A DNA stretch of 64,000 nt. It comes from Sabellastarte sp. h YS-2021. Taxonomy: Eukaryota > Annelida > Polychaeta > Sabellida > Sabellidae. Below the pieces are notes generated by a model. It did no database searches and was not told the origin of the DNA. It saw only the letters and a program-made list of their open reading frames with translations. Positions within the stretch are counted from its first letter, which is position 1; each line of letters starts with the position of its first letter. The DNA lies in assembly GCA_964017235.1 (NCBI GenBank), contig OZ024935.1:29553596-29617595 (forward strand), read 5' to 3'. Of this stretch, positions 34,196-46,760 are shown in pieces. The translations under genes and the position numbers were made by a program.

Positions 34196-35129
34196 CTATC
34201 CGATGGCTTTTTCAGTATGGCTGGCACTGGTAGTAAATCACAAGGCCCCAGTAATTTAAAATTGTTGTATTTTTATGACTGATTCATATTTTACATATAA
34301 ATATTCATTATTTGAAAATTTCTTCTTTTTTGAATATTTACTTATATTCAAAGCCACATTATACTATGACATCAATACTGAAATCAAGATTCAATCTCTA
34401 AAACATCAGAAATAGGCAAAAAAAATCATAAATGTGATAAAACTATCAGTATTTTTGATAATTTACTAAAAACTGGGGGATTTTCTCAGTTGTAAAGTTC
34501 AAATAGTGTGGCAGACTTTGTATTTTTTTCTCTGAAAGAACAGTCTTTATCATTCAGTACAGCACAAACTATACTTTCCTCACTGATACACACCCCCAAC
34601 AATCAGAAAACAGGAACAGCAAGAAAACTATGATTTTGTTTTTACACATAATTTTTATTCTGACTACACACATGTTTATCACATGCAAACACCAATCAGA
34701 TATTATTATCTGGAGGTCACTGAGTTCTCAGCCAATGAAGACATATCACTCTATAAAGCAGTCAAAATTATGATGCATAAAGAACTTATACTTAGTTCCT
34801 TTTTTACATATATCTTTTATATATATTTTTGAAGTGTATTTAAGTACATAACAATGAAGAAAAAAGTACATGTTGATGAAACTAATTGTACTGAATTATG
34901 TCATCACTTCATACATATTAGAAATAATATTTTTCTATCTGCCAAGGTTGATTTTTCAAATTGTAAATCACAAATATGTATCATATAACCACAGGATTCT
35001 ATTTTGGTGGTGATCCACATCACTGTCTTGATCAAGGAAAGAATGCTTCATGGATATTTTATGGTTTCACTCATAAACAATATTGGAGGTGTTGGGCCTT
35101 GGTGGAAGCATGTGCTCTCTGAGCGCTCT
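34196..35129. other. Intronic spacer
   Basis: AT-rich; nothing recognised. Confidence 0.5.
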
Positions 35130-35705
35130 TGTTCATGACTGATTTCAACAGTTTATGTTTTAAACATTTTTCCACCAGATTCTAAATTGGGCAGTTCAAT
35201 TACGCTGACTGGATCTTAAAGTTAAAGCTACCAATTGGAAAATATGAAACCACTCAAGTTATTTGGGAAGAGTTTTGGATTATTTTTGATCGACGTTGCC
35301 GTCAGGTTTCAAAGGCTTCTGATTGGTTCCTGTCAACATTGCAATCGTTTCCTGACCTACCTAATTTGTTCCCTAAAATATCTCTGATTCCTCCCTCATG
35401 GGCAACAGTTAAAATTTATGAAGGTTTCAGATAAATTTGCAATTGGCTCCACAACACAAAATCTAATGCTAATGATCAGCCATAGTTTGTGATAATTTCA
35501 AACAATTTGAAATAATCAGGGACACACACGATCCACTCCTGAACATTCCAAATGCTTCCCCATCCAAAACTCGTCTTGAGATGGTCCGAAACATTCTGAC
35601 AGTGGTTTATAAAAGTTCCAATTGAAAAGGTTGACCTTGAAGGGACAATTTTCAGGATCATAAACCTATCAGGGACAACAAATGACATAGTGGAACAACC
35701 CTATA
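35130..35705. mobile_element. Inverted-repeat element relic, GGGTTGTTCCACT end
   Basis: Shares its right end (GACATAGTGGAACAACCCTAT) and interior style (GATTGGTTCCTG, TTTCTGATNNNT-like words) with the element split by DIRS element 2 (48062-48387 and 53381-53430). The left end is degraded. Confidence 0.6.
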
Positions 35706-36294
35706 CGTTTAAAGAGGGCACTCATCTGACCTTATCATAACTTGTATTTATTTTATTTAAAAATTATACAATAAATTTTATCCAACTTATTTCTAAATTG
35801 GAAGCAGTTATCTTTGAACAATTGTATAAAATATATTCATAAAAAAGAACACTGTAAAACAAGGAACAGACCAAACAAAAAGGAAAAGTAAAAGGAGGGG
35901 AAAGTTTTTAGTTAACCTCTGGTAAGCTACTACTGGTACAAACATCACTGAACTATCACATCCATAAGAAATGCTTCAGTAACCTCGCCAAGGGCTCACT
36001 GAGCTGTAGGCACAAAATATACACTATTTATATATAGTAAAGGGGCTGGCAAAATGGTGGACTGAGATGGATGGTAAGTTAAATTGTGCACTCCAGTATT
36101 CAGGGAGTCTCTTTTACAATTTCTGTCCTCTCTAAACAACACCCTCGTCAGTGACCAACCATACAGTATAGCTCATTACCCTTATCTATGAAATTAGACC
36201 CATTACAATTGAGAACCAAAACTGAAAGGACCACAGTTGGCCAGCACTGTACCTAGCATCCATGCTACAAACACTAACAAGCGCTATATAGGTA
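35706..36294. other. Intronic spacer
   Basis: Nothing recognised. Confidence 0.5.
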
Positions 36295-36450
36295 CTTTAC
36301 TTGCACTGCCATTTGACCTTCACCAAGGGGACCAAGGTCAAATCTGACCAAATTAAAGAATTCTAACTACATAATTTCCCACATGCTGATTACGTATCCC
36401 AAATCTCTGGGGCCAATAATTAATTAGTAGGATATAGATACTTTAAAGTT
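36295..36450. repeat. Single diverged ~146 bp monomer
   Basis: CCATTTGACCTTCACCAAGG, GACCAAGGTCAAATCTGACC and GGGGCCAATAATTAATTAGT follow the order of the pearl/HINE-like unit. A lone old monomer. Confidence 0.65.
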
Positions 36451-37689
36451 TGACAAATATGTGCTTTGCAGACTACTTTGACACTCTGTAAAAGAATAAA
36501 TCTTATATGAATCTTTGCAATAACTATTGCTAATACAGAAATTAATAACTTTTCTCAATTATTTATTATGAATACATTTTTTATTTGTATTTCTTACAAG
36601 TGTTCAAGTACTCTTTACAGGTTAATAGGGACATTGTAACAATTTGGAGTATATAAAGATTGAAATGTATATTTTAATGAAAAATCTCAGACAGGAAACC
36701 AGAAGCTTAACAAGGCTAAAGATTCATTTGAAAACACAGAAACGCCTGTATTTACTACCAAAATAACAAGTGCAGCAGCAGTATTTCATTATCTTGGCTT
36801 TATCCTTGCATTATTTGTTATGTATATTTTAAGGGAATTTCACATATTCTTCCTCTTTTATTTTGGTTCCATTGGCTATAGTTAGCTTATATATTCATGG
36901 CTGACAAACTCATCTTCAATATTTTGCAACTTAATGCAAACCTTTCAAAACATTTCAGTTTAAAAGTAGTTAGCTCTACGCAATTTTTGGACTTCCTAGA
37001 TAAATGTATTATCTAATCTTGTATTTTATGTTAATTTTTATCTCAAAAATTCTTGTACTACTTTGTTTTGTGGTAACAGATACCATAAAATGGAGGGGAG
37101 ATGTATGTTCCTTTACTTCAGAAGATCAAATTATAACATTTATTTGAGTTACAACAGACTGAAGCAGTTTGAAACTTCAGCTGAAGGCATACAAATCAAA
37201 CATATCTGGTGTCTTAGACTCTTAGTAAATTTACAGTTTTGTTACTAATACCTTTATGTTGGTTATTTTTCAAAATTGGTAAAAAGGCATCAGAGATGCC
37301 CGTACCCCACAGCCTGCAGAAATAGTTTTCTTCACCATGAGATATAGAAGTAGTGAAACAGTACCAAGATTGGAGTACTTTCAGAGCAATGTCAGTTATA
37401 TAAAAGTTCAAATAATATTTAAGTAGAGAAAATAAAGTCTATAAGAAAGAAAATGTATGCAAATATTATAAAGTATAAAGTATTAAAACAAGATAATTCA
37501 TCAGCAAGATGACAACATTAATCAGTAAACTAAAAATTACAAAGCTGTAAAATTCATTAATTAGAGCATAGCTGTTTATGGAAATAGCACAATTAAGTAA
37601 AAGTACATATAATAATCAGTTGCAGCAATCCATATCTTTGTCAAAAGAGAAACATGTCTCAAATATGGCAGGTGAACACACTTTAGCAG
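36451..37689. other. Intronic spacer
   Basis: AT-rich; no exon or repeat ends recognised. Confidence 0.5.
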
Positions 37690-38285
37690 AGACAAAGTTT
37701 AAAAAGGTCACACCATGCTGATGCACACCTACAAACCCAAACCAATGTCCCTACCAAGTGTCAACCTTCTACACCTTACAAACTCCAAGAAAGGGCCTGG
37801 GACAAAATTTTGAAACTCATGGTCACTGTGACAAGGTCAAATCAAGATCACACCATGATGATGCACACCTACAACCTCTAAGCAATGTCCCTACCAAGTG
37901 TCAACTTCCTACACAAGATATTGCCTGGACAAAATTTTACAGGTACAGGTCACTACAGCAAGGTCAAAGGTAAAATCAAGGTCACACCATGACTTTGCAT
38001 ACCTAGAACCTCCAACCAATATCCCTACTACGTATAAATTTTCTACACCTTATGGTGTCCCGAGATATAGCTCAGACTAGATCTTACAGGTCAAGGTGAC
38101 TACGGCAAGGTCAAAAGTCAAATCAAGGTTACACCACGATGTTCACACCTCCACCCTTTAATCAATGTCCGTACCAAGTATCAATTTCCTACTGGACAAG
38201 ATTTTATAGGTCAAGGTCACTAGAGCAGGGTCAAAGGTCAAATCAATTTCACACCATTATGTTGCACACCTACACCACCTTACCT
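37690..38285. repeat. Tandem array, ~138 bp unit, about 4 copies
   Basis: Units carry AAGGTCAAATCAAGNTCACACCATG-type words, GCACACCTACA, CAATGTCCCTACCAAGTGTC and GGTCACT. It is a different sequence from the 146 bp unit but likewise rich in AAGGTCA. Confidence 0.8.
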
Positions 38286-39370
38286 TTTTATGTACTGTTT
38301 ACACTCTGAGTTAGAGATTGGTTGGAAGCATATTTTCCATATCGGTATCTGACCAGTACAAAACCCTTCCAATTCTGGCATTCTGAAAACCTTATATTGA
38401 CTAGCATATTTCTAACTGAACAGACCCACTAAGAGAGAGTGCATTTCAAGAAGAACAAGACATGAAAGTTTCCCTCAAAAAAATAAAAAAAGAAGTTTCT
38501 AAATTAAAAAAAATATATGGATAAAAAATAAGAATTTATTCAAAAAGATATATATATTTTTCAAATATACATGCAATAAGTTTTTGAAGAATCATACAGG
38601 CCGACAATTCAGATTCCAATTGTAATGCATTGTCATAGTGTGTCAATGGAATGATCTTGATATTGAGATATAAATGCTACTTATTCACCCTCATTCTGAT
38701 ATATGACAGAATCAAAAGCAATTTTTCCACATCATTTTCACAAGACATTATTGCCAAGACACTTTTGTCCAAATGAAGTACTGCAGAAACAATAATATTT
38801 TGTTACATTTTGTGGGACTTAGATACTATACATCGATGTAGGATGAATGCAAGTACTCTACACTCGGTGTATTAACAATCAATGATAACTGCACAACTTC
38901 TCTGAAGTTTTATCTGTATATCTGCCTCTAGGGTAGACATGGATTACAGGTCAGTCATGTTATAAATTTTATAAAAGCAAAGGTTTATTCTTGAAAAATT
39001 ATCACAAATTTTAAACCAGGGTTACATTCAAAAGTTAAAAAAAATAGTTTTGAATTCTGGATTCCATATTTTCCACCAAACGTCAACTTTTAACCAGAGT
39101 AAACCACAGAAAGACAAGCCCAATAAACTGTTTTGATCCTTCAAAATCTGTACAAACTACTGGTCCACTGCCTTTTTATTTATTTTTTTAAATAAAAGCA
39201 GAGTGAAAAATGTGAATATTAGCAAAGTAACTGCAATTCACCATTGGGGGTGATGTCAAATCAAGTACAAGTCAATGATATACAGTGGTTTCCAAACTTT
39301 CCTCACTAGCAAATTCCACATGGGATTTTCACATCAGTTACTCAGCAATTCATAGAAGAGAAGAACTCAC
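38286..39370. other. Intronic spacer
   Basis: AT-rich; nothing recognised. Confidence 0.5.
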
Positions 39371-39480
39371 CCTGTGAAAAAGATGGGAAGATGTTGATTG
39401 TGTTGAGTGCTGTCCTTGTTTGCTCTCTGTTCAACACTCCACTGCTGCCTGAATGCTGACGGAACACTGACCAGAGTTCT
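39371..39480 (-). CDS. EF-hand-like protein, exon 2
   Basis: Minus-strand host exon of 110 bases. The acceptor is ATGTTCATACAG before 39480 and the donor is CAGG then GTGAGTTCTT after 39371. It enters in phase 2, completing the Thr codon left by exon 1, and exits in phase 1. It encodes ELWSVFRQHSGSSGVLNREQ followed by TRTALNTINIFPSFSQ. GVLNREQTRTAL matches the end of an EF-hand loop and its exiting helix, though the loop lacks most calcium-binding acidic residues. With exon 3 it makes a degenerate EF-hand pair. Codon use is ordinary and there is no internal stop in the chosen frame. Intron 2 (39370-28041) is about 11.3 kb and packed with repeats. Confidence 0.75.
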
Positions 39481-39783
39481 CTGTATGAACATAGGGAAAT
39501 TTCATCATCTCTTTATAGTGCTACTTAACACAGTTGTGTGAATGATAAACTGGTATGCATGTCTTCATGAAGTAATAAAATCTCAACTTCTCACAAAGTT
39601 AAAATATGATATATTTAACCAACTTTATTGATTATTATTGTTTTTATGTAACACCTCTCACATAAAGGTGCAGAATGCTGAGCTTTTAGAACAGATTCTT
39701 CATAATGTAAGCAATTTTCTCTCTTTTCTAACATGACCAAATAAAAAGTGGACTACTGGTATTCCGTTAACAACATCAGAGTG

Positions 39784-40451
39784 GGTATTCATAAAACTTG
39801 CTGAGACCAAATTTTGTCTCAAATCTTAGACCATTTTTGGTCTCAAACTTGTTAGCTATTCACAAAATAGTTGAGACCAAATTTTGTCTCAGATTTGGTC
39901 TCAAACTTAAGACTGGTACATAGTTGTCTCAAATGTTTTGGTAAAAGTCTCAAGCATTATTTCATCTTAACTAAGATACATATTTTTTACTTTTTATGGC
40001 TTAAGGTAATGTAGAAATAATTTTTAACATATATAATACTGGGTATAATCTTTTGAAACAACTGATAGCCCAAATTTTGGTTTCACAAGTCCCTTACTTT
40101 GAGACACTTTTCAACAGTGTTTTCCAACTGCATAGCAACAAAGAAGTAGATGCAAATAAAAAAAATTGACACAATTTTCTACTTTATTCTTTATTTTAAT
40201 AGAAAGTATAATTTAAATTTTTGTTCAGAATTAAAACACACAAAAACTTTTTATCTTTAAAAATTTTGGATATATTTGCAAGTTTATGGTTTGTTTACAT
40301 TGGAAAGACTTGGGACTGGTCTCAGTTTGGTCTCAGCTGACAACCTGTTTGTGAATACAAAGTTGAGACCTGGTCTCAGCTGAGACCAAATCTCAAATCT
40401 GAGACTATTTTTTGTCTTAGACTTCAGATCTCTTTGTGAATATGGCCCCAG
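39784..40451. mobile_element. MITE with GGCCATATTCACAAA-type ends, GAGACCAAA core
   Basis: Left end GGTATTCATAAAACTTGCTG; right end reverse complement CTGGGGCCATATTCACAAAG. The interior repeats TTGAGACCAAATTTTGTCTC and TTTGGTCTCAAA words in both orientations. Confidence 0.7.
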
Positions 40452-40839
40452 GTGTTTAGCATTGTGCAAATCGATTGTAAGATATATAAGCCAAAGGTTA
40501 AGCAGGCGATATATCAAATAGCTGTTGCCAGAATAGGTTTTGTCTGGATAAAAAACCCAAGCTTAGCTGTTGGACATACACGGGTCCATATTAAAGGGAC
40601 TTTCACCACATTTCTTGGTGTAACACTTTAAATATATTCGCCCAAGCTCTATTTGTGTTTAACCTATTTGCTGGCGATTTTCCCAACAACTCCATGACAA
40701 TATGCCTTCGACTTAGTGGGCATAAAAATTGTGCTGCTAATATGTTTTAAAAATTGAATACTCTGCTGGTTGACAACCCCCAAAAACAAAGTTTGGTTCA
40801 AAAGCCTGAAATTTGGACTCGACAAAAAGTTTAGAAATC

Positions 40840-41115
40840 ACCAAAATCACAAAGGATGCCATCTCCCACCATCTATAAAACATACGTTTCACTGAGAATA
40901 TGGCAAAATTTACACAAAATATTTAGAATTTACATTTTCTACCATATTTTCAACACAAACTCTACAAAAAAATTAAAAATTACTTAAATCACAAAGGATG
41001 CCATTTTCCAGCATCTATAAAACATGTGTTTCATTGAGATTTTAGAGAGTATGGCAAAATTTAGACTGACAAAATATCTGGATTTTACATTTTCTACCAC
41101 ATTTTCAACGAAGTG
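40840..41115. repeat. Direct duplication, ~147 bp unit
   Basis: AATCACAAAGGATGCCAT, CATCTATAAAACAT, TATGGCAAAATTTA and ACATTTTCTACCA occur twice in the same order. Two diverged copies. Confidence 0.75.
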
Positions 41116-41479
41116 GTAAAATTTAATGAAAAATTTCTCCAATTGTACTGAATCAAAATGTTGGTTCAATGATCAAACTAAATCAAAGTTTGCTGGTTGG
41201 TAGAGACACTAAAACTAAATTGAACCAAAAATTCTAACTAATTTATCATCACTAATATTTAGTCAAACACCCAAGAATGGACAAGAATGGATACTTCAAC
41301 ACCATGAAATAAGAATATCTTTTTATACAAAAGTATTACCTGTTGTGACAGTCTTGTCTATGTAAAGATTAATCTTAGTTTGTCGTTTAAGGTTCTAAAA
41401 TTTTAATTCTTTGTAAAATGTTTGCATTTTGATATATGAGAGAATAACATTTCTTCAAACAATTTACAAAGAATTAAGA

Positions 41480-41544
41480 TGTGGTCTCTTGAAATTTTCA
41501 TATGCTCCACCGTGGAGCATATGAAAGTTTCACAAGACCACTTT
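41480..41544. repeat. Near-perfect ~65 bp hairpin
   Basis: TTTCATATGCTCCAC (41496-41510) and GTGGAGCATATGAAA (41512-41526) are perfect arms around one base. Pairing continues outward with GTGGTCTCTTGAAA on the left and TTTCACAAGACCAC on the right, with small bulges. The one-base loop argues against a standard miRNA precursor; a young foldback element or a DNA cruciform is likelier. It lies in intron 1 of the EF-hand gene. Confidence 0.8.
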
Positions 41545-42889
41545 ATTACCAAAACACTGCCTCTAACTAAAGTAGAAAAAGTTATATTTCATAACATTTT
41601 GCACGACTTTGTTAGGATGCATCGATACTGGCAAAATGCAAATAAATCTGAAAATAAAATAAACTTACATAATAACGAAAGACATCTTTCAAAGAGAATT
41701 ATCACACTTCACAAAAAGATTTGTTCTTTTTGTCCAAACAAAATTTAAACCATCAGAACACGTCTCTCCCAATATCAAGTCTCTATTCAATGCAACATAA
41801 CTGGTACATGCACCTTCCCAGTTGTGTTGCAATCCCTGCAGGTCTGACTTATTTCAAACTTCAGTAAACCGGAGTGTGTGAATCACATGATGACAATATC
41901 AACCAAATGGAGTGCCTTGATTCAGACATTGTGAAATACTGCAAAGTAAGCATGGAGCATGATAATCTTAAATTTGTTATATTATTAACTAATAAAACAA
42001 AAACTTTCGCATTAAAATTTGTATATTCATGAACTTTGTAAACAATATCAAACAAAATGCAAATAGTGAAAGAAAATTATGATAATTTTTGTGTGATTTA
42101 TATGCCACAAAGAAACGGAGACATCAGACTGACAGAAAGACATTAGAAGTTTATACTCAGCTTAAGACAAATTGTGCATTTAGTATACTGTATGAAAATG
42201 AGTTTAAATGACTAAATTAGATGTTCTGTTCATACCAGGGCTCTGCCTCAGTCATGCCCTTTAATCACTAGTTCTTCTTTTCTGAATGTTGGGGTCACTT
42301 AGACAAGAGATGTTTCTGGGTTTTTTTTAGAAACAAAGATTGAGATTACAAAATTCGACAATTCATAATCATTATGAAATGTAGGCTTTCTTACAGGGTG
42401 ACATCTATTCTTTCATGTATATTAGGTAATTTAAGTTAATAACAGAAAATAGACAGAGCATGAGTTTCTGGCTTCCCATAGAATGATGTAGTGCATGAGA
42501 TATAACAGACTTCCAATTTTATATACATTGTGAAATAAAAGTTTAATCATTCTAGGATTTTGTGGGATATGCTAACTCACCTAAAAAGAGAATTTAAAAC
42601 TAATCACCTAAAAACCATTTATTGGAACTGTTTTAGTTTTTCAACAGATGTTTTTCTTCAAATGACATTCTTGTGAAATTTGGACCAAAGTATCTATCTG
42701 AGCAGTTCCTGAAATTCAGAACCATACCATATATGAAATGGTTGCAGATCCAATATTTCTGGGAACTCAATTCAATGTGTATCAGATCTGAGTGTTATTT
42801 TGGCCCCTATTTTGTCCTTTTCATTGATTTCACTATTATTCAATGTTATTCATTTCCAAGCAGGTCCTGAGAGCAACTCACTAAGATTC

Positions 42890-43440
42890 ATGTATGTGTA
42901 GAAAATAGCAGGTCACAGAAAAAAATATTTACCTGAAGATCGAATACTTCAAACTTGCACACCTGTACAAAACTTTAATAGTCATGCATACATGCAAGAT
43001 ATGAGGTCACAGAATTCTGTGCAGTTTCCTAACAGTATTTTGGAAAATATTGTTTGCAAATTACTTGTATCAAAAACTGGTGCATATATCAATATAATGA
43101 TATTTAATTCTGGTTTTCATAGTATCAGGGATCCAGATTCTGATGTAAGTGATACATTACAGCTTTCCTACTGCACATTATTCAAATTCATGAACTTGTG
43201 TACACAGCACCTAGCTCATTAATATCAATGAGAAAATATGAGGTCATAGAATTCTGTGGGGTTTCCCAACAATATTTTATAAACAGAAAGACTTCTTGAA
43301 TATAAAATACTTCATATGTTGATGGCCTTGTATACACAGCATCCACCTCATTAATGAGAAAACATGACATCACAGAATTCTGTGGGGTTGCCTAACAATA
43401 TTTCACAAACAGAATGTTATGTGACTCTTAGAATGTGCCA
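42890..43440. repeat. Tandem repeat, ~130 bp unit, 3-4 diverged copies
   Basis: TCATTAATATCAATGAGAAA, ATATGAGGTCACAGAATTCT, GTGGGGTTTCCCAACAATAT and AGAAAGACTTCTTGAA recur. Same family as the duplication at 29371-29600. Confidence 0.75.
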
Positions 43441-43939
43441 ATACTGGTACGTATTATTGTTATTGTTAAGAACTAGCATGTTTCCTGTTGTAAACTAAGA
43501 ACCCAATAAAAAGACTTATATAAGGCTCTTCGTCTATATAGTAACTATACACAGAAAGACTGCTCGAGGATCATATATACTTCACATAATGGTAGACTTG
43601 TAAACATGCATAACATCCAGCATATTAATAATGTTGCAGAATTCCATTGTAGAATTTGTAACAATTTAATGGTGATAGATAAATGCACGGGTCCCCGCAT
43701 TCTAATGTTTACTGAAGTAGTTTAAAATTTGGGTCCCCACTAAGTCCACAAATTTGACATATTTGATCTTCAAGCAACAATTAATTAAGTCTGCCAATAT
43801 ATGATGTATTTGATCTTCAAACAAGCTTAAATTTCTATTTCTTAAATATTGTAAGGAAATCACAGAGAAAATCTGACCTCATATTTTCTCATTATTAATA
43901 GGAACTGTAATTTCGTCATACAATAATATCTCGATCTGT

Positions 43940-44335
43940 CAGTAGGCGTATTTCACAGACAGTATATATATATTTTTATATAATCCGTGCAATCCAGACT
44001 CAGATTTGGATTCTTTGGATTAGTTATATTTGTGAAATACAATTTTCTCTAAATAGATCAGAATCCAAAGTGAAAACATATAAGTTAAACAACTGTAAAT
44101 ATTATAAATATCACATAAGTTTTAAATAATTTTGCTGCCCCAATTTGCCCTCATCTTTTAGCAAAGAATTATGGGTAATTATCTAATAGTCTAGATGAAT
44201 CGATGAAACCACTTCTTGAGGTATTATAGTGCATGGATTCATAATCTAGATTAGTATTCTGGTCACATCATAGGTGAATCCTTTAATCTGAGGAATCTAG
44301 ATTCCACGGATTATGTCTGTGAAATATGCCTACTG
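43940..44335. mobile_element. MITE with CAGTAGGCRTATTTCACAGAC ends
   Basis: CAGTAGGCGTATTTCACAGAC at the left and, reverse-complemented, CAGTAGGCATATTTCACAGA at the right, with AATCCGTG words just inside both. 396 bp, no coding potential, target duplication not identified. Confidence 0.85.
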
Positions 44336-44448
44336 AGTATGTAGTGTCTTCATGTTACTTGCGCAACATAATGGGCGATAATGGAATATCTTCCTGATAA
44401 ATACGGATTTATTGTTCGCTTAATATGAAAGAAATATTAAACACTCAC

Positions 44449-44483
44449 GTTGTTAATGGACCACATATCTTTTCTGATTCCAT
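44449..44483 (-). CDS. EF-hand-like protein, exon 1 (start codon)
   Basis: The ATG at 44483 opens MESEKICGPLTT. The exon ends ACAAC before a strong donor, GTGAGTGTTT, at 44448, in phase 2. That phase is exactly what exon 2 needs, giving MESEKICGPLTTELWSVFRQ across the junction. A strong donor, matching phase and a consensus CRE upstream support it, but a 35-base coding exon could arise by chance. Intron 1 is about 5 kb. Confidence 0.55.
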
Positions 44484-44597
44484 TTAAGACGATACCACTC
44501 AATTAGAGTGGATTTTAATGAAAAGCGCCCCTCTCGTTCAGGTAAACCTTGTTTATCATCTTGTTGACAGTTCAGAGGGGAGACACTTGTGTAAGAT

Positions 44598-44605
44598 TGA
44601 CGTCA
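44598..44605. promoter_or_regulatory. CRE octamer upstream of EF-hand gene
   Basis: TGACGTCA, the palindromic CREB/ATF site, lies about 115 bases upstream of the ATG on the minus strand, in a locally GC-richer patch. No TATA box is evident. Confidence 0.55.
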
Positions 44606-45739
44606 TTTGTTTGGGATTTTCTGCGGTAGCTACTAAAAATTGGTGGAAACCTGCTGAGAGCGATACATAAAACATAAACTTTTTGAAGCTATGATCCAAT
44701 AAGCATGTAAATAACACATTTTAAAAAGGTAGCTGATACATCAATATACTATAAATACACACGAATAATCACTTAAATTAGATATTTTTCAAGAAATATT
44801 TAGTATGGTTATGTATACAAATAGAAACTCTATATATTTTATTCAAATAGAAATCTAAAGAAAGAAAATAAAATGCCATATAAATATGACTGTTATATTT
44901 CTTACAATATTTCATAGAAGAAAACAGTTAATCATTTAATAATTCTGCATTTTATGGGTTAATTTTGTACTTGGTGTAGATAGAACCTAATATATCTACT
45001 ACATTGTAAATTTAGTGTATTGAAGTATTCCTGTTTGATTATTCTGTTATTGTTATTTTCTTTTTTGTATCAAAATACAGAGACAATAAAATATGAGAAA
45101 CAAAAAAAATGGTTATATAATTTAACAATTTTGTCGTCATAAGAAATTACAGACACACTCATTTGTTTCAAGCACAGTGGCAGGAAATACATTTAAACAT
45201 CATAATACTAAGTGGAGCAATTATGGTCATCTGTGGTGTTTTAGTGTCACTGGATTTCCATGTTTTTATGCATAAATTATGCTGAAATATTCGTTTGGAT
45301 TAATATTTCTTTTTGTCAACAACTGATGTTTTATTGAAAATGTTACGTAAATCGAAAACAGAGGACTGCTGCTTGACAGATTGATTTACATATGACAAAT
45401 ATATACTTAGACTTAAATAAGATTAGATTATTCCTGTTGCCCTTGAAACCTTAGCGCCTTGGGATATAGACTAACGCATCTAAAGTAATATATTGTTGAG
45501 AAATATTTTGCTATATTTTTTAATCCCGAGCACTAACAAATTGGTTTATTAGCACACAGCACCAAAGTTCCATAGTAGACATTTTTATTTTCCATTTCTT
45601 TTTATATGTTTGGCTTCAAAATATGAACTAAAATTTAAAAAGGTAAAAATATATAAAAATCTAATTCATATTGGAAGTTTATTTGTTTGAATGTATACAG
45701 CCAGCAGATATTTTTAATAACATGAAGTCATACAGATAA
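44606..45739. other. AT-rich intergenic stretch
   Basis: Nothing recognised upstream of the EF-hand gene. Confidence 0.5.
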
Positions 45740-46760
45740 CCATAGCGAAACATGGGAGGATCAGCAGTCATAAAGGAATAGAGAGAAGTAGAAACAGCAG
45801 GATACATAGCCAGAGAATGCTAGTCTTTGATATGTTAGCCTTTGTGTCTCATTATCAGTATAAACAAAGGAATACAGGTCAAAATCAGCAGCCATAGATT
45901 TAGAATTCAAAGAGAATACTAAACATCATGCCATCATTTTCAGACATGTTTACAGGGTACACATGCAGTAAACAAATATTACGCTAGGCACCCATGTATG
46001 GGACATCCAACCAAGCAAGTAGCACAGAATTACAAGTTCCAGAAAGCAGGACACTAAGATTACTAAAGTAAAGAGTATTATGAGTGCCTCAATCTCAATC
46101 TAAATGTTAAAGAAACAGCAAGTATCAGCTTATTAACTTAGGAATTGACACAGCTAAAGAGAAGCCAAGATTCATTAAAAAATGGGAAGCCATCAGTCAG
46201 CATTTATGGGGTATTCACAAAAACAACATTCAGATTAATAAGCTATGCAGGGGCTGGGCAAGCACAATAAAATTATACATATTGACCCTTTAAGAGAATT
46301 TAAGGCTGAAAGTCACCAGCTGCTGCATGAGTAGACCATTAGGTTTGAAGAACTGCTAGAAGAGGCAGGGGTGACATTACTATATGAAGTATACTTGCAT
46401 AAACCAGCCAGGCCAACAATACCTACGACAAAATCATCCAGCATATATGTCACCATCAGAATTCATTAAACTTGTGACTAGCACCATTGCTAATGTCACC
46501 AACGCTGGATCAGCTATTCCATCTACTACACCAGTGGCAACCTCAAGCAGAAAATCGTTTTTGCACCTCAGTGCCATCATGAGAGATATTGCCAAATGGT
46601 CACAGCTAACATATATCCCAACCAACCTCGTCATAGGTTCACAGATAAGTGAAAGTGCCATACAACAGCCTGTGCAAACTGAAGTCAGAAAACTAAGGCA
46701 AGCATATGGTTGAGAACATTCCTTCTGGGCAATATTTAATGTCTACTTCAGTGACTAAAC
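45740..46760 (+). pseudogene. Coding-like relic of unknown origin
   Basis: Composition changes to purine-rich, less AT-rich sequence. The best reading, 46384-46713, contains QNHPAYMSPSEFIKLV, TIANVTNAGSAIPSTTPVAT and LSAIMRDIAKWSQLTYIP, ending at a stop after VRKLRQAYG. Protein-like words continue upstream in other frames. I do not recognise the family; a decayed mobile-element protein seems likeliest. Confidence 0.35.

Noticed and set aside
41480-41544. miRNA precursor
   Set aside because: A one-base loop and near-perfect stem do not fit Drosha/Dicer substrates.
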